This document shows positions 1-5,192 of a DNA stretch of 5,657 bases, in pieces. The stretch is taken from contig SKRJ01000021.1 in assembly GCA_007118555.1 (NCBI GenBank), positions 1 through 5,657 on the forward strand. The letters run 5' to 3'. Below the pieces are notes generated by a model, which saw only the letters and a list, made by a program, of their open reading frames with translations, was not told the origin of the DNA and did no database searches. The translations under genes were made by a program, and so were the position numbers. Position 1 is the stretch's first letter, and every line of letters begins with the position of its first letter. This DNA comes from Anaerolineae bacterium (lineage in GTDB: Bacteria > Chloroflexota > Anaerolineae > UBA1429).

Positions 1-501
1 GGCTCGCTCATGGCTCTGGGCGCGCCGAGCTACCTGGTCGCCCTGACCCTCTGGATGGCGGCCCTGGCCGGCACCTACCTCCTGATGGACCGCCTGCTGC
101 AACTCCCCACCGCGCAGGCCACCCGCCCCACGCTGACGCCCGGACGCCTTGCGCTGCGCGCGGTGCTCGCCGGCATCGTGATCGTTCTGGCGGTGATCCT
201 GACTCGTTGGGGAGGCCCCGTGTTGGGCGCGGTGATGGCGGCATTCCCGGCGGTGTACCTCTCCAGCCTGGTCATTACCGCGCGCTCGTCGGGCGTCGCC
301 TTTTCGCGGGCGCTCACGTTGCCGCTGATGCTGAGCGGGGTGTTCAACTGCGTCGTCTATGCGACGGCATTCCGGCTGACGGTGCATGAGCTGGGGCTGT
401 TGGGAGCCAGCGGCGTCGCCTATGGGACGGCGCTCGGCAGTGCCCTGCTGGTGCTGTGGATGCTGCGGCAGAGGGCCGCCCGGCAGGCAGAGCCGGCCTA
501 G
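1..501 (+). CDS. Multi-pass membrane protein, DUF3147/GlpM-like (5' partial)
   Basis: This is the 3' part of an integral membrane protein of unknown function. The reading frame is open to the left edge. The first ATG (position 10) has no visible Shine-Dalgarno and lies against the edge, so the gene probably begins upstream. Counting from that ATG there are 163 residues with about five hydrophobic helices, near residues 6-26, 48-66, 71-91, 100-121 and 128-150. The short loops are rich in Arg. The stretch from about residue 46 (an Arg-rich turn, an aliphatic helix, then TRWGGPVLGAVMAAFPAVYL) resembles the repeated 'glycine-rich loop, then A-hydrophobic-P' pattern of small DUF3147/GlpM-like proteins. 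That is recognition from memory, not a search. The helix upstream suggests that a first, similar half lies outside the window. There is no signal peptide or catalytic motif. Its TAG stop shares four bases with the stop of the converging gene. Confidence 0.7.
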   Translation, partial: GSLMALGAPSYLVALTLWMAALAGTYLLMDRLLQLPTAQATRPTLTPGRLALRAVLAGIVIVLAVILTRWGGPVLGAVMAAFPAVYLSSLVITARSSGVAFSRALTLPLMLSGVFNCVVYATAFRLTVHELGLLGASGVAYGTALGSALLVLWMLRQRAARQAEPA

Positions 502-1109
502 TTCTCGGTGGCGCGCACCAGTTCGCGCTCGAGCCGCACCAGACGGACGAGGCTGCCAAGCCAGAGGATGATCGCCGTGCCAAAGCCCGCCACAATGTTC
601 ATGGCGCCATCGGGGATGGTGGGCATACGCGGAATCCAATACATGGTGGCGGCAGCGACCGCGATCATCAGCCCGCCGAGCAGGTACTCGCCGGGTGTGT
701 GATGCACGGCGGCCAGCGCCACAAAGTGCAGGCCCACCGCCAGCGAGGTCGCAGCCGCGATATAGGCCTGCTGGCCCGTCAAGATGAGATAGGCGCTGAT
801 CACGGTAATGACCACGCCCTGGGCCGTCATCACCCGATGCGAGCGGCGCGAACGGGTGGCGCGTTCCTGCTGCTGCTCCTCCGAGACCTCGTCCTCCGGC
901 AGCTCGGTGGCGCGCTGAAAGCCTCGCATCGCCAGGATAAAGAGCACGGCGGCGCTGACACCCAAAAAGAGGTTGATCCAAGGGGTGCCCACGGGCCGCA
1001 GCTCGAGCAGGCCCACCAGGGCCCATGCTGCGCCGAGGGCGACATACAGGAGCGTTCCGCCGGCGGCGTGCACCGCTTCATAGCGCGGCGGAAGTTGAAT
1101 ATCGGCCAT
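498..1109 (-). CDS. Six-helix membrane protein, unknown function
   Basis: I do not recognise this 203-residue protein. It is predicted to lie in the cytoplasmic membrane with six helices, near residues 17-37, 43-61, 93-111, 115-134, 142-160 and 170-190. Between helices 2 and 3 is a charged, probably cytosolic linker (66-92): an acidic, Gln-rich half (EDEVSEEQQQE) is followed by a strongly basic half (RATRSRRSHR). The 2+4 helix arrangement with a charged hinge is the most distinctive trait. A His pair (H136, H137) sits at the end of helix 4, but no known metal site is evident. An ATG 30 bases further upstream is in frame, but the start at 1109 is preferred because GAGGAG lies 5 bases before it. 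A perfect TTGACA -35 box lies upstream. The product is probably monocistronic here and converges tail to tail with the gene on its left, sharing the CTAG. Confidence 0.8.
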   Translation of the reverse strand: MADIQLPPRYEAVHAAGGTLLYVALGAAWALVGLLELRPVGTPWINLFLGVSAAVLFILAMRGFQRATELPEDEVSEEQQQERATRSRRSHRVMTAQGVVITVISAYLILTGQQAYIAAATSLAVGLHFVALAAVHHTPGEYLLGGLMIAVAAATMYWIPRMPTIPDGAMNIVAGFGTAIILWLGSLVRLVRLERELVRATEN

Positions 1110-1150
1110 ACGCACTCCTCGCATCCATTGAGACCGCAAAGAACAGGGGC

Positions 1151-1179
1151 ATTGTCATCCATAGGGGGTTGCTTGTCAA
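1151..1179 (-). promoter_or_regulatory. Sigma70-type promoter of the six-helix membrane protein gene
   Basis: Read on the minus strand, a perfect TTGACA (1179-1174) is followed after 17 bases by GACAAT (1156-1151, 4 of 6 to TATAAT). Transcription would start near 1144, leaving a leader of about 35 bases before the ATG at 1109. The -35 box lies between the arms of an 8-bp inverted repeat, which suggests control by a repressor. This is inferred from consensus match only. Confidence 0.55.
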
Positions 1180-1192
1180 AAGAGCCCTATGG
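1159..1192. repeat. 8-bp perfect inverted repeat around a -35 box (candidate operator)
   Basis: CCATAGGG at 1159-1166 is repeated as its exact reverse complement CCCTATGG at 1185-1192, with an 18-base gap. The left arm lies in the -10/-35 spacer of the leftward promoter and the right arm just upstream of its -35 box. The centres are 26 bases apart. A dimeric regulator could contact both arms, or the arms could form a weak hairpin. No known operator family is recognised. Confidence 0.45.
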
Positions 1193-1246
1193 GACATCGC
1201 CCACCGTGGATCGCACAAGGCATACGGGCGCGCGCATCAGGGCCAG

Positions 1247-1275
1247 TTGACGCTGAGCGCCGTTATCCGTAAAAT
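1247..1275 (+). promoter_or_regulatory. Sigma70-type promoter of the ttuB-ttuA-yhhQ-era operon
   Basis: TTGACG (1247-1252, 5 of 6 to consensus) and TAAAAT (1270-1275, 5 of 6) are separated by the ideal 17 bases. Transcription would start near 1282, leaving a leader of about 29 bases before the ttuB ATG. This is the only convincing promoter seen in front of the four co-directional genes. Confidence 0.65.
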
Positions 1276-1310
1276 CAAGGCATCTACTCTAGAATATACC
1301 GGAGCAAGCC

Positions 1311-1517
1311 ATGGACAACAATCACGAGGCAACCCTCAAGTATCACGAGCAAGAGTGGCAGATCAAGAGCGGCATGACCATCCGACATGCTATCGAAAAG
1401 GTCGGGTTGGACCCGCAGTCGGTTCTGGCGATCCGTGGGAAAAAGCTCATCAACCATCAGACCCTCATCGAGCCCGAGGACGAGATCCTGTTGGTGAACG
1501 TGGTTTCAGGGGGCTGA
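1311..1517 (+). CDS. ttuB: Ubiquitin-like sulfur carrier protein (TtuB type)
   Basis: This 68-residue protein has the beta-grasp fold shape of the ThiS/MoaD/TtuB group and ends in the Gly-Gly needed for C-terminal activation (last residues VVSGG). In Thermus, TtuB is adenylated by an E1-like enzyme (TtuC), carries a thiocarboxylate on its terminal glycine, and hands sulfur to TtuA for 2-thiolation of tRNA position 54. From memory, the Thermus protein is about 65 residues with closely matching segments: a leading strand pair, the 'helix-LGL(N/D)P-V-A-(V/I)RG' core (here VGLDPQSVLAIRGKKL), a turn rich in Glu and Asp, and a final ISGG. GGAG at 1301-1304 lies 6 bases before the ATG and supports this start. 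The next gene is the matching ATPase, which favours TtuB over ThiS or MoaD. No E1 activating enzyme or desulfurase lies in the window, so these must be encoded elsewhere. Confidence 0.88.
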   Translation: MDNNHEATLKYHEQEWQIKSGMTIRHAIEKVGLDPQSVLAIRGKKLINHQTLIEPEDEILLVNVVSGG

Positions 1518-1522
1518 CACTG
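1508..1522 (+). promoter_or_regulatory. Shine-Dalgarno-like AGGGGG inside the ttuB Gly-Gly codons, before an in-frame CTG
   Basis: The AGGGGG at 1508-1513 is formed by the last codons of ttuB. Six bases later there is a CTG (1520-1522) in the ttuA frame. The ATG chosen for ttuA at 1574 has no clear Shine-Dalgarno of its own. Either ttuA begins at a rare CTG with an 18-residue extension, or ribosomes from ttuB reinitiate at the ATG. The family's N-terminal Met-X-Cys favours the ATG. Confidence 0.3.
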
Positions 1523-1573
1523 ACGCAATCGACGCATACCCCTCAGCCGACTCGCCGCAAGAATCATCCCATC

Positions 1574-2488
1574 ATGCGTTGCCAGCTCTGCGGCGAGGTG
1601 GCCGTCATCTCGATGCCCCAGCATCGCCTCAAGCTGTGTGAAGAGCATTTCCCTGCCTGGGTCGAGCGGCGCGTGGCGCGCACCATCGAGTCGTTCCGAA
1701 TGTTCTCCCCCGACGACCGCCTGTTGGTAGCCGTGTCGGGCGGCAAGGACAGCCTGGCCCTGTGGGAGATTCTCCTGCGGCTGGGCTATCAGGCCGATGG
1801 GGTCTATATCCACCTGGGCATCGACCACGAGGGCTACTCGGATCGCTCGCAGAGCTATGCCGAGGCCTATGCCGAGACCCATCCCGAGGCCACGCTGCAT
1901 GTGGTGAATGTGCGCGAGCGCTACGGGCGCTCCGTACCCGAGCTGGCGCTCGAGGGCGGGCGCAAGACCTGCTCCCGGTGCGGCATGATCAAGCGCTACC
2001 TCATGAACCGCATGGCCCGCGAGGGCGATTATGCCGCCATCGTCACCGGCCACAACCTGGACGACGAGGCCGCCCAGCTCCTGCAGAACAACCTCTATTG
2101 GCTGCGAGGCTACCTGCAGCGGCAGGCGCCGGTGCTACCGCAGACGCATCCGGGGCTGGCGCGCAAGGCCAAGCCCCTCTGCCTGGTGGCGGAGCGGGAG
2201 AGCGCCGCGTACACCCTGGTGCGCGGCATCGAGTACATTCAGCAAGAGTGCCCCCATTCGGTGGGAGCCACATCGATCTTTCACAAGCACATTCTCAACG
2301 ACCTGGAGCGACGCTCGCCCGGCACCAAGCTCCAGTTCTACCAGGGGTTCATACGGGCGCGCGAGGATGGCTTTTTGGCGGGCACCGACGAGACGCCCCC
2401 GTTGGAGGAGTGCGCGCAGTGCGGGCAGCCCACCAGCGCCAACGCCCTGTGCGCCTTTTGTCGCATGCTAGAGACAGAGGAACCGTGA
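1574..2488 (+). CDS. ttuA: tRNA 2-thiouridine/2-thioribothymidine synthase, TtuA family
   Basis: This is a 304-residue cytosolic ATPase of the TtuA/TtcA/Ncs6 group, which adenylates a tRNA uridine C2 oxygen and replaces it with sulfur. Every family landmark is visible in order. An N-terminal zinc knuckle has C3, C6, C22 and H25. The PP-loop SGGKDS spans 55-60. Two cysteines in CSRCG (C133, C136) plus C226 correspond to the three ligands of the catalytic [4Fe-4S] cluster. The motif GHNLDDEA spans 159-166. A C-terminal zinc ribbon has C280, C283, C293 and C296. The two zinc modules and the ubiquitin-like partner just upstream point to TtuA (tRNA T-loop position 54, delivered by TtuB) rather than TtcA (C32) or the eukaryotic Ncs6 role at U34. 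The length matches the family. The start at 1574 places MxC at the N-terminus, as in known TtuA, although its ribosome site is weak. The stop overlaps the next start. Confidence 0.9.
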   Translation: MRCQLCGEVAVISMPQHRLKLCEEHFPAWVERRVARTIESFRMFSPDDRLLVAVSGGKDSLALWEILLRLGYQADGVYIHLGIDHEGYSDRSQSYAEAYAETHPEATLHVVNVRERYGRSVPELALEGGRKTCSRCGMIKRYLMNRMAREGDYAAIVTGHNLDDEAAQLLQNNLYWLRGYLQRQAPVLPQTHPGLARKAKPLCLVAERESAAYTLVRGIEYIQQECPHSVGATSIFHKHILNDLERRSPGTKLQFYQGFIRAREDGFLAGTDETPPLEECAQCGQPTSANALCAFCRMLETEEP

Positions 2489-3192
2489 CGCGAGAACAAG
2501 TGAAACAGAGAACCTATCAATACTATGACCTGATCATGGCCGCCTTTGTGGCCGTGCTGCTGATCAGCAACGTGGCCTCGACCAAGATCCTGGTCCTGGG
2601 CCCGTTCACCTTTGACGGCGGCACCATCCTGTTTCCGATCAGCTATATCTTTGGCGATATCCTGACCGAGGTATACGGCTATGCCCGCGGGCGGCGCGTG
2701 ATCCATGTGGGCTTTGCGGCCTCGCTGGCCATGGCGATGGTGTTTGCCCTGGTGGGGGCCCTGCCCGCCGCCGAGGGCTGGGACCATCAGGCCGCCTACG
2801 ATGCCATCCTGGGCATCACGCCGCGCATTGTGCTGGCCAGCCTGATCGCCTACTTTGCCGGCAGTTTCTCCAACTCGTGGGTCATGGCCCGCATGAAGGT
2901 GCTGACCCAGGGGCGCTGGCTGTGGACCCGCACCATCGGCTCGACGCTGGTGGGCCAGGGCATCGACACCGCGCTGTTTGTCGTGATCGCCTTTGCGGGC
3001 ATCCTGCCGACCGGCCTGCTCTGGACGGTGATCGTGTCCAACTATGTGTTCAAGTGCGGCCTGGAGGCCCTGATGACCCCCGTGACCTACCGCGTGGTGA
3101 ACGGTCTCAAGCGCGCGGAGGACGAGGACTATTACGACTATCAGACCGACTTTTCGCCATTCATCACCGAAATTCCATCTCGCGAGATGTGA
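2485..3192 (+). CDS. yhhQ: Queuosine precursor transporter, YhhQ/VUT family (COG1738)
   Basis: This 235-residue inner-membrane protein belongs to the YhhQ (QPTR/VUT) family, which imports 7-deazaguanine precursors (preQ0 or preQ1) for queuosine at tRNA position 34. Family hallmarks are visible. SN...K at residues 28-34 lies in the first helix. FGDILTEVYGYARGRR spans about 56-71, with the conserved D58, T61, E62, Y64 and G65. GSTLVGQGIDT spans 152-162. Six or so hydrophobic helices account for the rest, and the acidic C-terminus (DEDYYDY) should be cytosolic. Translation starts at GTG 2485: AGAGG lies 6 bases upstream, and the codon overlaps the ttuA stop as GTGA, indicating translational coupling. 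GTG 2500 and ATG 2530 are weaker alternatives. The last codons lie inside the first unit of a palindromic tandem repeat. The exact substrate (preQ0, preQ1 or queuine) cannot be told from the sequence. Confidence 0.88.
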   Translation: MTREQVKQRTYQYYDLIMAAFVAVLLISNVASTKILVLGPFTFDGGTILFPISYIFGDILTEVYGYARGRRVIHVGFAASLAMAMVFALVGALPAAEGWDHQAAYDAILGITPRIVLASLIAYFAGSFSNSWVMARMKVLTQGRWLWTRTIGSTLVGQGIDTALFVVIAFAGILPTGLLWTVIVSNYVFKCGLEALMTPVTYRVVNGLKRAEDEDYYDYQTDFSPFITEIPSREM

Positions 3193-3221
3193 TCTTGCGA
3201 GATGTGCTCTCGCGAGATAAG
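3177..3221. repeat. Three tandem 15-bp repeats with palindromic TCTCGCGAGA core
   Basis: The units are ATCTCGCGAGATGTG (3177-3191), ATCTTGCGAGATGTG (3192-3206) and CTCTCGCGAGATAAG (3207-3221). Unit 1 contains a perfect 12-bp palindrome, ATCTCGCGAGAT. Unit 2 differs by one base. Unit 3 keeps the 10-bp core. Unit 1 overlaps the last codons and stop of yhhQ; the other two lie in the gap before era. Self-complementary units of this kind can be stacked protein-binding sites or RNA hairpins that compete for pairing. No known regulator is recognised. Confidence 0.85.
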
Positions 3222-3251
3222 AGATCCATTACCGCACGAAAGGCTACGGCC

Positions 3252-4199
3252 ATGGAACCGAACATCGAGTCCGAGTTTGAGGGCGTCCCGCTCTTTGATG
3301 AGGAGTTGCCCGAGGGCCACAAGAGCGGCTTTGTGGCGCTGGTAGGCAAGCCCAACGTGGGCAAGTCCACCCTGATGAACCGCTGGATGGGCCTCAAGGT
3401 CGCCGCCGTCTCGCCCAAGCCCCAGACGACCCGCACGCGCCTGCAGGGCATCCTGACCCGCAAAGACGCCCAGATCATCTTTGTCGACACGCCGGGCATT
3501 CACCGGCCGCGCACCGCCCTGGGCGACTATATGGTGGACACGGCGCGCCACGCCGTGCCCGACGCCGACCTGGTGGTGTTCATGGTGGACCTGAGCCAGC
3601 CGCCCGACGCCGCCGACGAGAACGTGGCCAGCCTCGTCGCCCACTATGTCAGCATCCCGGCCATCCTCGCCATGAACAAGGTGGACCTGGTATCGGAGGA
3701 GGAGCTGGCCGAGCGCACCGGGGCCTACCGGGGCCTGGGCCAGTTCGACCATGTAGTCACCATCAGCGCCGAGCACGGTCAGGGCACCGACGAGTTGCTG
3801 GAGCGGGTGCTGGAGCGCCTGCCGGAGGGGCCGCGCTTTTACCCCGCCGATCAGGTCACCGATCAGTCGGAGCGGTTCATCGCTGCCGAGCTGGTCCGCG
3901 AGCAGGTGCTGTTCCACCTGCACCAGGAGGTGCCCCACGCCATCGCCGTGCAGGTGCAAGAGTTCAAGGAGCGGGACAATGGCGTGCTGTACATTGCGGC
4001 CAATATCTTTGTCGAGCGCGAGTCGCAAAAGGGCATCGTGATCGGGTCCCGTGGCTCGATGCTAAAGCAGATCGGCTCTGCCTCGCGGCAGTCGCTGGAA
4101 GCGTTCTTTGAGCAGAAGGTGTATGTCGACCTGTGGGTCAAGGTGCGCAAGGATTGGCGCACCAACGAGACCTACCTCCGACAGCTCGGCTATGGCTGA
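3252..4199 (+). CDS. era: GTPase Era, ribosome assembly factor
   Basis: Era is an essential GTPase that binds the 3' end of 16S rRNA and the 30S subunit during maturation; it is cytosolic and can be membrane-associated. The protein is 315 residues (family about 300). All G motifs are present: GKPNVGKST (32-40), the switch I Thr in PQTTR (57-61), DTPG (79-82), NKVD (142-145) and SAE (172-174). The C-terminal KH domain spans about 200-300 with the RNA-binding loop GSRG at 265-268. About 25 acidic residues (1-26) precede the G domain, longer than in E. coli Era. ATG 3252 has GAAAGG 8 bases before it. A GTG at 3189 overlaps the yhhQ stop as GTGA, is in frame, and would add 21 residues encoded partly by the tandem repeat; it lacks a good ribosome site. 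Era is last in the operon and is followed by a terminator. Confidence 0.95.
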   Translation: MEPNIESEFEGVPLFDEELPEGHKSGFVALVGKPNVGKSTLMNRWMGLKVAAVSPKPQTTRTRLQGILTRKDAQIIFVDTPGIHRPRTALGDYMVDTARHAVPDADLVVFMVDLSQPPDAADENVASLVAHYVSIPAILAMNKVDLVSEEELAERTGAYRGLGQFDHVVTISAEHGQGTDELLERVLERLPEGPRFYPADQVTDQSERFIAAELVREQVLFHLHQEVPHAIAVQVQEFKERDNGVLYIAANIFVERESQKGIVIGSRGSMLKQIGSASRQSLEAFFEQKVYVDLWVKVRKDWRTNETYLRQLGYG

Positions 4200-4215
4200 G
4201 TCCACGTACAACGAA

Positions 4216-4254
4216 ACCGGCCGGCGTCTCCCATCGAGAGCCGGCCGGTGTTTT
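4216..4254 (+). terminator. Intrinsic terminator after era
   Basis: ACCGGCCGGC (4216-4225) pairs perfectly with GCCGGCCGGT (4240-4249). Inside, TCTC (4227-4230) pairs with GAGA (4236-4239), leaving one bulged G (4226) and a five-base loop. The right arm is followed by GTTTTG, a short U-run. It lies 16 bases after the era stop. On the opposite strand the hairpin is followed by TTTCGTTGT, so it may also end the metal transporter transcript, whose stop lies just beyond. Confidence 0.88.
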
Positions 4255-4264
4255 GTGTCTGAAG

Positions 4265-5107
4265 CTAGCCCAGCAGCAGCAGGCTGACGGCCATCACGAA
4301 CATGCCGCCCAGCAGGCCAAAGAGCGAGTCGTGGCCCCGGCTGTACTCGCGGGACGTGGGCAAGAGCTCGTCCAGCGCGATATAGACCATGATACCGGCG
4401 ATACCGGCAAACACAATGCCCATCACACCCGGGGTGAGGAACGGCCGCAGCAGGACATAGCCCACCAGCGCGCCGAGGGGCTCGGCCAGGCCGGACAGGG
4501 CCGACCAGGTAAAGGCGCGGCGGCGGCTCCCGGTGGCATAGTAAAGCGGCACCGAGATGCTGATCCCCTCGGGGATGTTGTGCAGGGCGATGGCGATAGC
4601 GATAGCGACGCCCAGAGCCGGGTCCTGCAGCGCGGCGAGGAACGTCACCAGGCCCTCGGGAAAGTTGTGGATCGCCACGGCCAGCGCTGTCATCACCCCG
4701 GTACGCTCCAACTTGCTTTTTTCCGACATCGCCACGGCGCCCGGCCCATGCGAGTGCCTGCCCACCTCGGCCAGATCCTCTTCGGAGCGCGCCTCGTGGG
4801 GATTTTGCTCATGGGGCACCAACTGATCGATGATGAACATGATCAAGATGCCGACGAAAAAGGCCCCTGTGATGATCCATCCGGCCGCGCCGGCATTGAA
4901 GAACTCTTCCGCCATCTCGAGCCCTTCTTCCATGAGCTCGATGAACGAGATATAGATCATGACGCCCGCCGCAAAGCCTGTCCCCCACGAAAGAAAGCGA
5001 TAGTTGCGCGGCCCGGCAAAAAACGCAACAGCGCTGCCGACAGCGGTAGAGAGCCCTGCAAGGGTCGTCAGTAAGATAGCGATCCAGAAATTGCCATTGT
5101 GCATCAT
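4265..5107 (-). CDS. zupT: ZIP-family zinc/divalent metal transporter, ZupT-like
   Basis: This 280-residue inner-membrane transporter would carry Zn2+ (possibly Fe2+, Mn2+ or Co2+) into the cytoplasm. It shows the ZIP binuclear-site signatures HNFPEG (147-152, helix 4) and HNIPEG (176-181, helix 5), each flanked by aliphatic residues. The eight expected helices are visible, starting at about residue 8. Between helices 3 and 4 is a His-containing cytosolic loop (about 99-121, including PHEQNPHE and GRHSHG), typical of metal-sensing loops in ZIP proteins. A longer frame (35 extra residues, polar and unlike a ZIP N-terminus) is rejected. M1 at 5107 or M2 at 5104 places the first helix correctly. 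The ribosome site, however, lies 23 bases away and is ideally spaced for a six-residue leader peptide that ends on this start codon. No iron or manganese gene lies nearby to sharpen the specificity. ZupT is the closest known member; orthology is not proven. Confidence 0.9.
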   Translation of the reverse strand: MMHNGNFWIAILLTTLAGLSTAVGSAVAFFAGPRNYRFLSWGTGFAAGVMIYISFIELMEEGLEMAEEFFNAGAAGWIITGAFFVGILIMFIIDQLVPHEQNPHEARSEEDLAEVGRHSHGPGAVAMSEKSKLERTGVMTALAVAIHNFPEGLVTFLAALQDPALGVAIAIAIALHNIPEGISISVPLYYATGSRRRAFTWSALSGLAEPLGALVGYVLLRPFLTPGVMGIVFAGIAGIMVYIALDELLPTSREYSRGHDSLFGLLGGMFVMAVSLLLLG

Positions 5108-5124
5108 TGGTCTATCGTGCGCAT
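5104..5124 (-). CDS. Six-residue leader peptide (MRTIDQ) coupled to the metal transporter
   Basis: On the minus strand an ATG at 5124 lies 6 bases after a near-perfect AAGGAGG (5137-5131). Six codons later, TGA (5106-5104) overlaps the transporter ATG at 5107 as ATGA. The transporter's own ATG is 23 bases from that ribosome site and no in-frame start lies closer. Ribosomes would therefore translate the short peptide and reinitiate. The peptide contains no His or Cys and does not look like a metal sensor. It is seen in sequence but unproven; it may be an accident around a single ribosome site. Confidence 0.45.
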   Translation of the reverse strand: MRTIDQ

Positions 5125-5130
5125 ACGCGC

Positions 5131-5137
5131 CCTCCTT
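5131..5137 (-). promoter_or_regulatory. Strong Shine-Dalgarno (AAGGAGG) upstream of the transporter
   Basis: AAGGAGG on the minus strand is the best ribosome site in the window. Its spacing is 6 bases to the leader-peptide ATG but 23 bases to the transporter ATG, so it decides in favour of the leader peptide being the first initiation site. Confidence 0.7.
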
Positions 5138-5163
5138 GTGAATTCGATACTTTTGTCTATGAA

Positions 5164-5192
5164 ATACTACACAGAAATGGGAACCTTGTCCA
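5164..5192 (-). promoter_or_regulatory. Sigma70-type promoter of the metal transporter
   Basis: On the minus strand TGGACA (5192-5187, 5 of 6 to TTGACA) and TAGTAT (5169-5164, 4 of 6) are separated by 17 bases. Transcription would start near 5157. An AT-rich stretch follows. It lies back to back with the promoter of the methyltransferase gene. Confidence 0.5.

Noticed and set aside
456..1250. A 264-codon plus-strand frame opposite the six-helix membrane protein
   Set aside because: A shadow of the minus-strand gene, which has a promoter, a ribosome site and clean membrane helices.
1025..1573. Long upstream extension of the ttuA frame
   Set aside because: It runs through the divergent promoter region and all of ttuB in another frame. 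The TtuA family begins at the zinc knuckle, so the start at 1574 is kept.
1762..2484. Extension of the yhhQ frame upstream through ttuA
   Set aside because: It would fuse 240 residues of Arg/Ala/Gly-rich out-of-frame ttuA reading to a complete transporter. GTG 2485 has its own ribosome site.
3195..3223. Possible internal promoter for era (TTGCGA, 17 bases, TAAGAG)
   Set aside because: Matches are only 4 and 3 of 6, and both boxes are made from the tandem repeat. The evidence is too weak to call.
3141..4028. A 295-codon open frame antisense to era
   Set aside because: Its residues are those expected from reading GC-rich codons backwards. It has no ribosome site or family motif, while the sense strand encodes a complete Era with all G motifs.
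4391..4408. Perfect 9-bp tandem duplication GATACCGGC within zupT
   Set aside because: It encodes a Gly-Ile-Ala repeat in a transmembrane helix and is explained by protein composition.
4586..4610. GCGATA-type short repeat in zupT
   Set aside because: It encodes alternating Ala-Ile in helix 5, just before HNIPEG; coding constraint is enough to explain it.
4133..5074. A 313-codon plus-strand frame opposite the metal transporter
   Set aside because: Low-complexity charged composition without domains. The opposite strand encodes an intact ZIP transporter with both HNxPEG motifs.
5141..5165. Search for a Zur- or MntR-like palindrome in the transporter leader
   Set aside because: Only 3-4 bp of symmetry around TTTGTCTATGAAA; no recognisable metal-regulator box.
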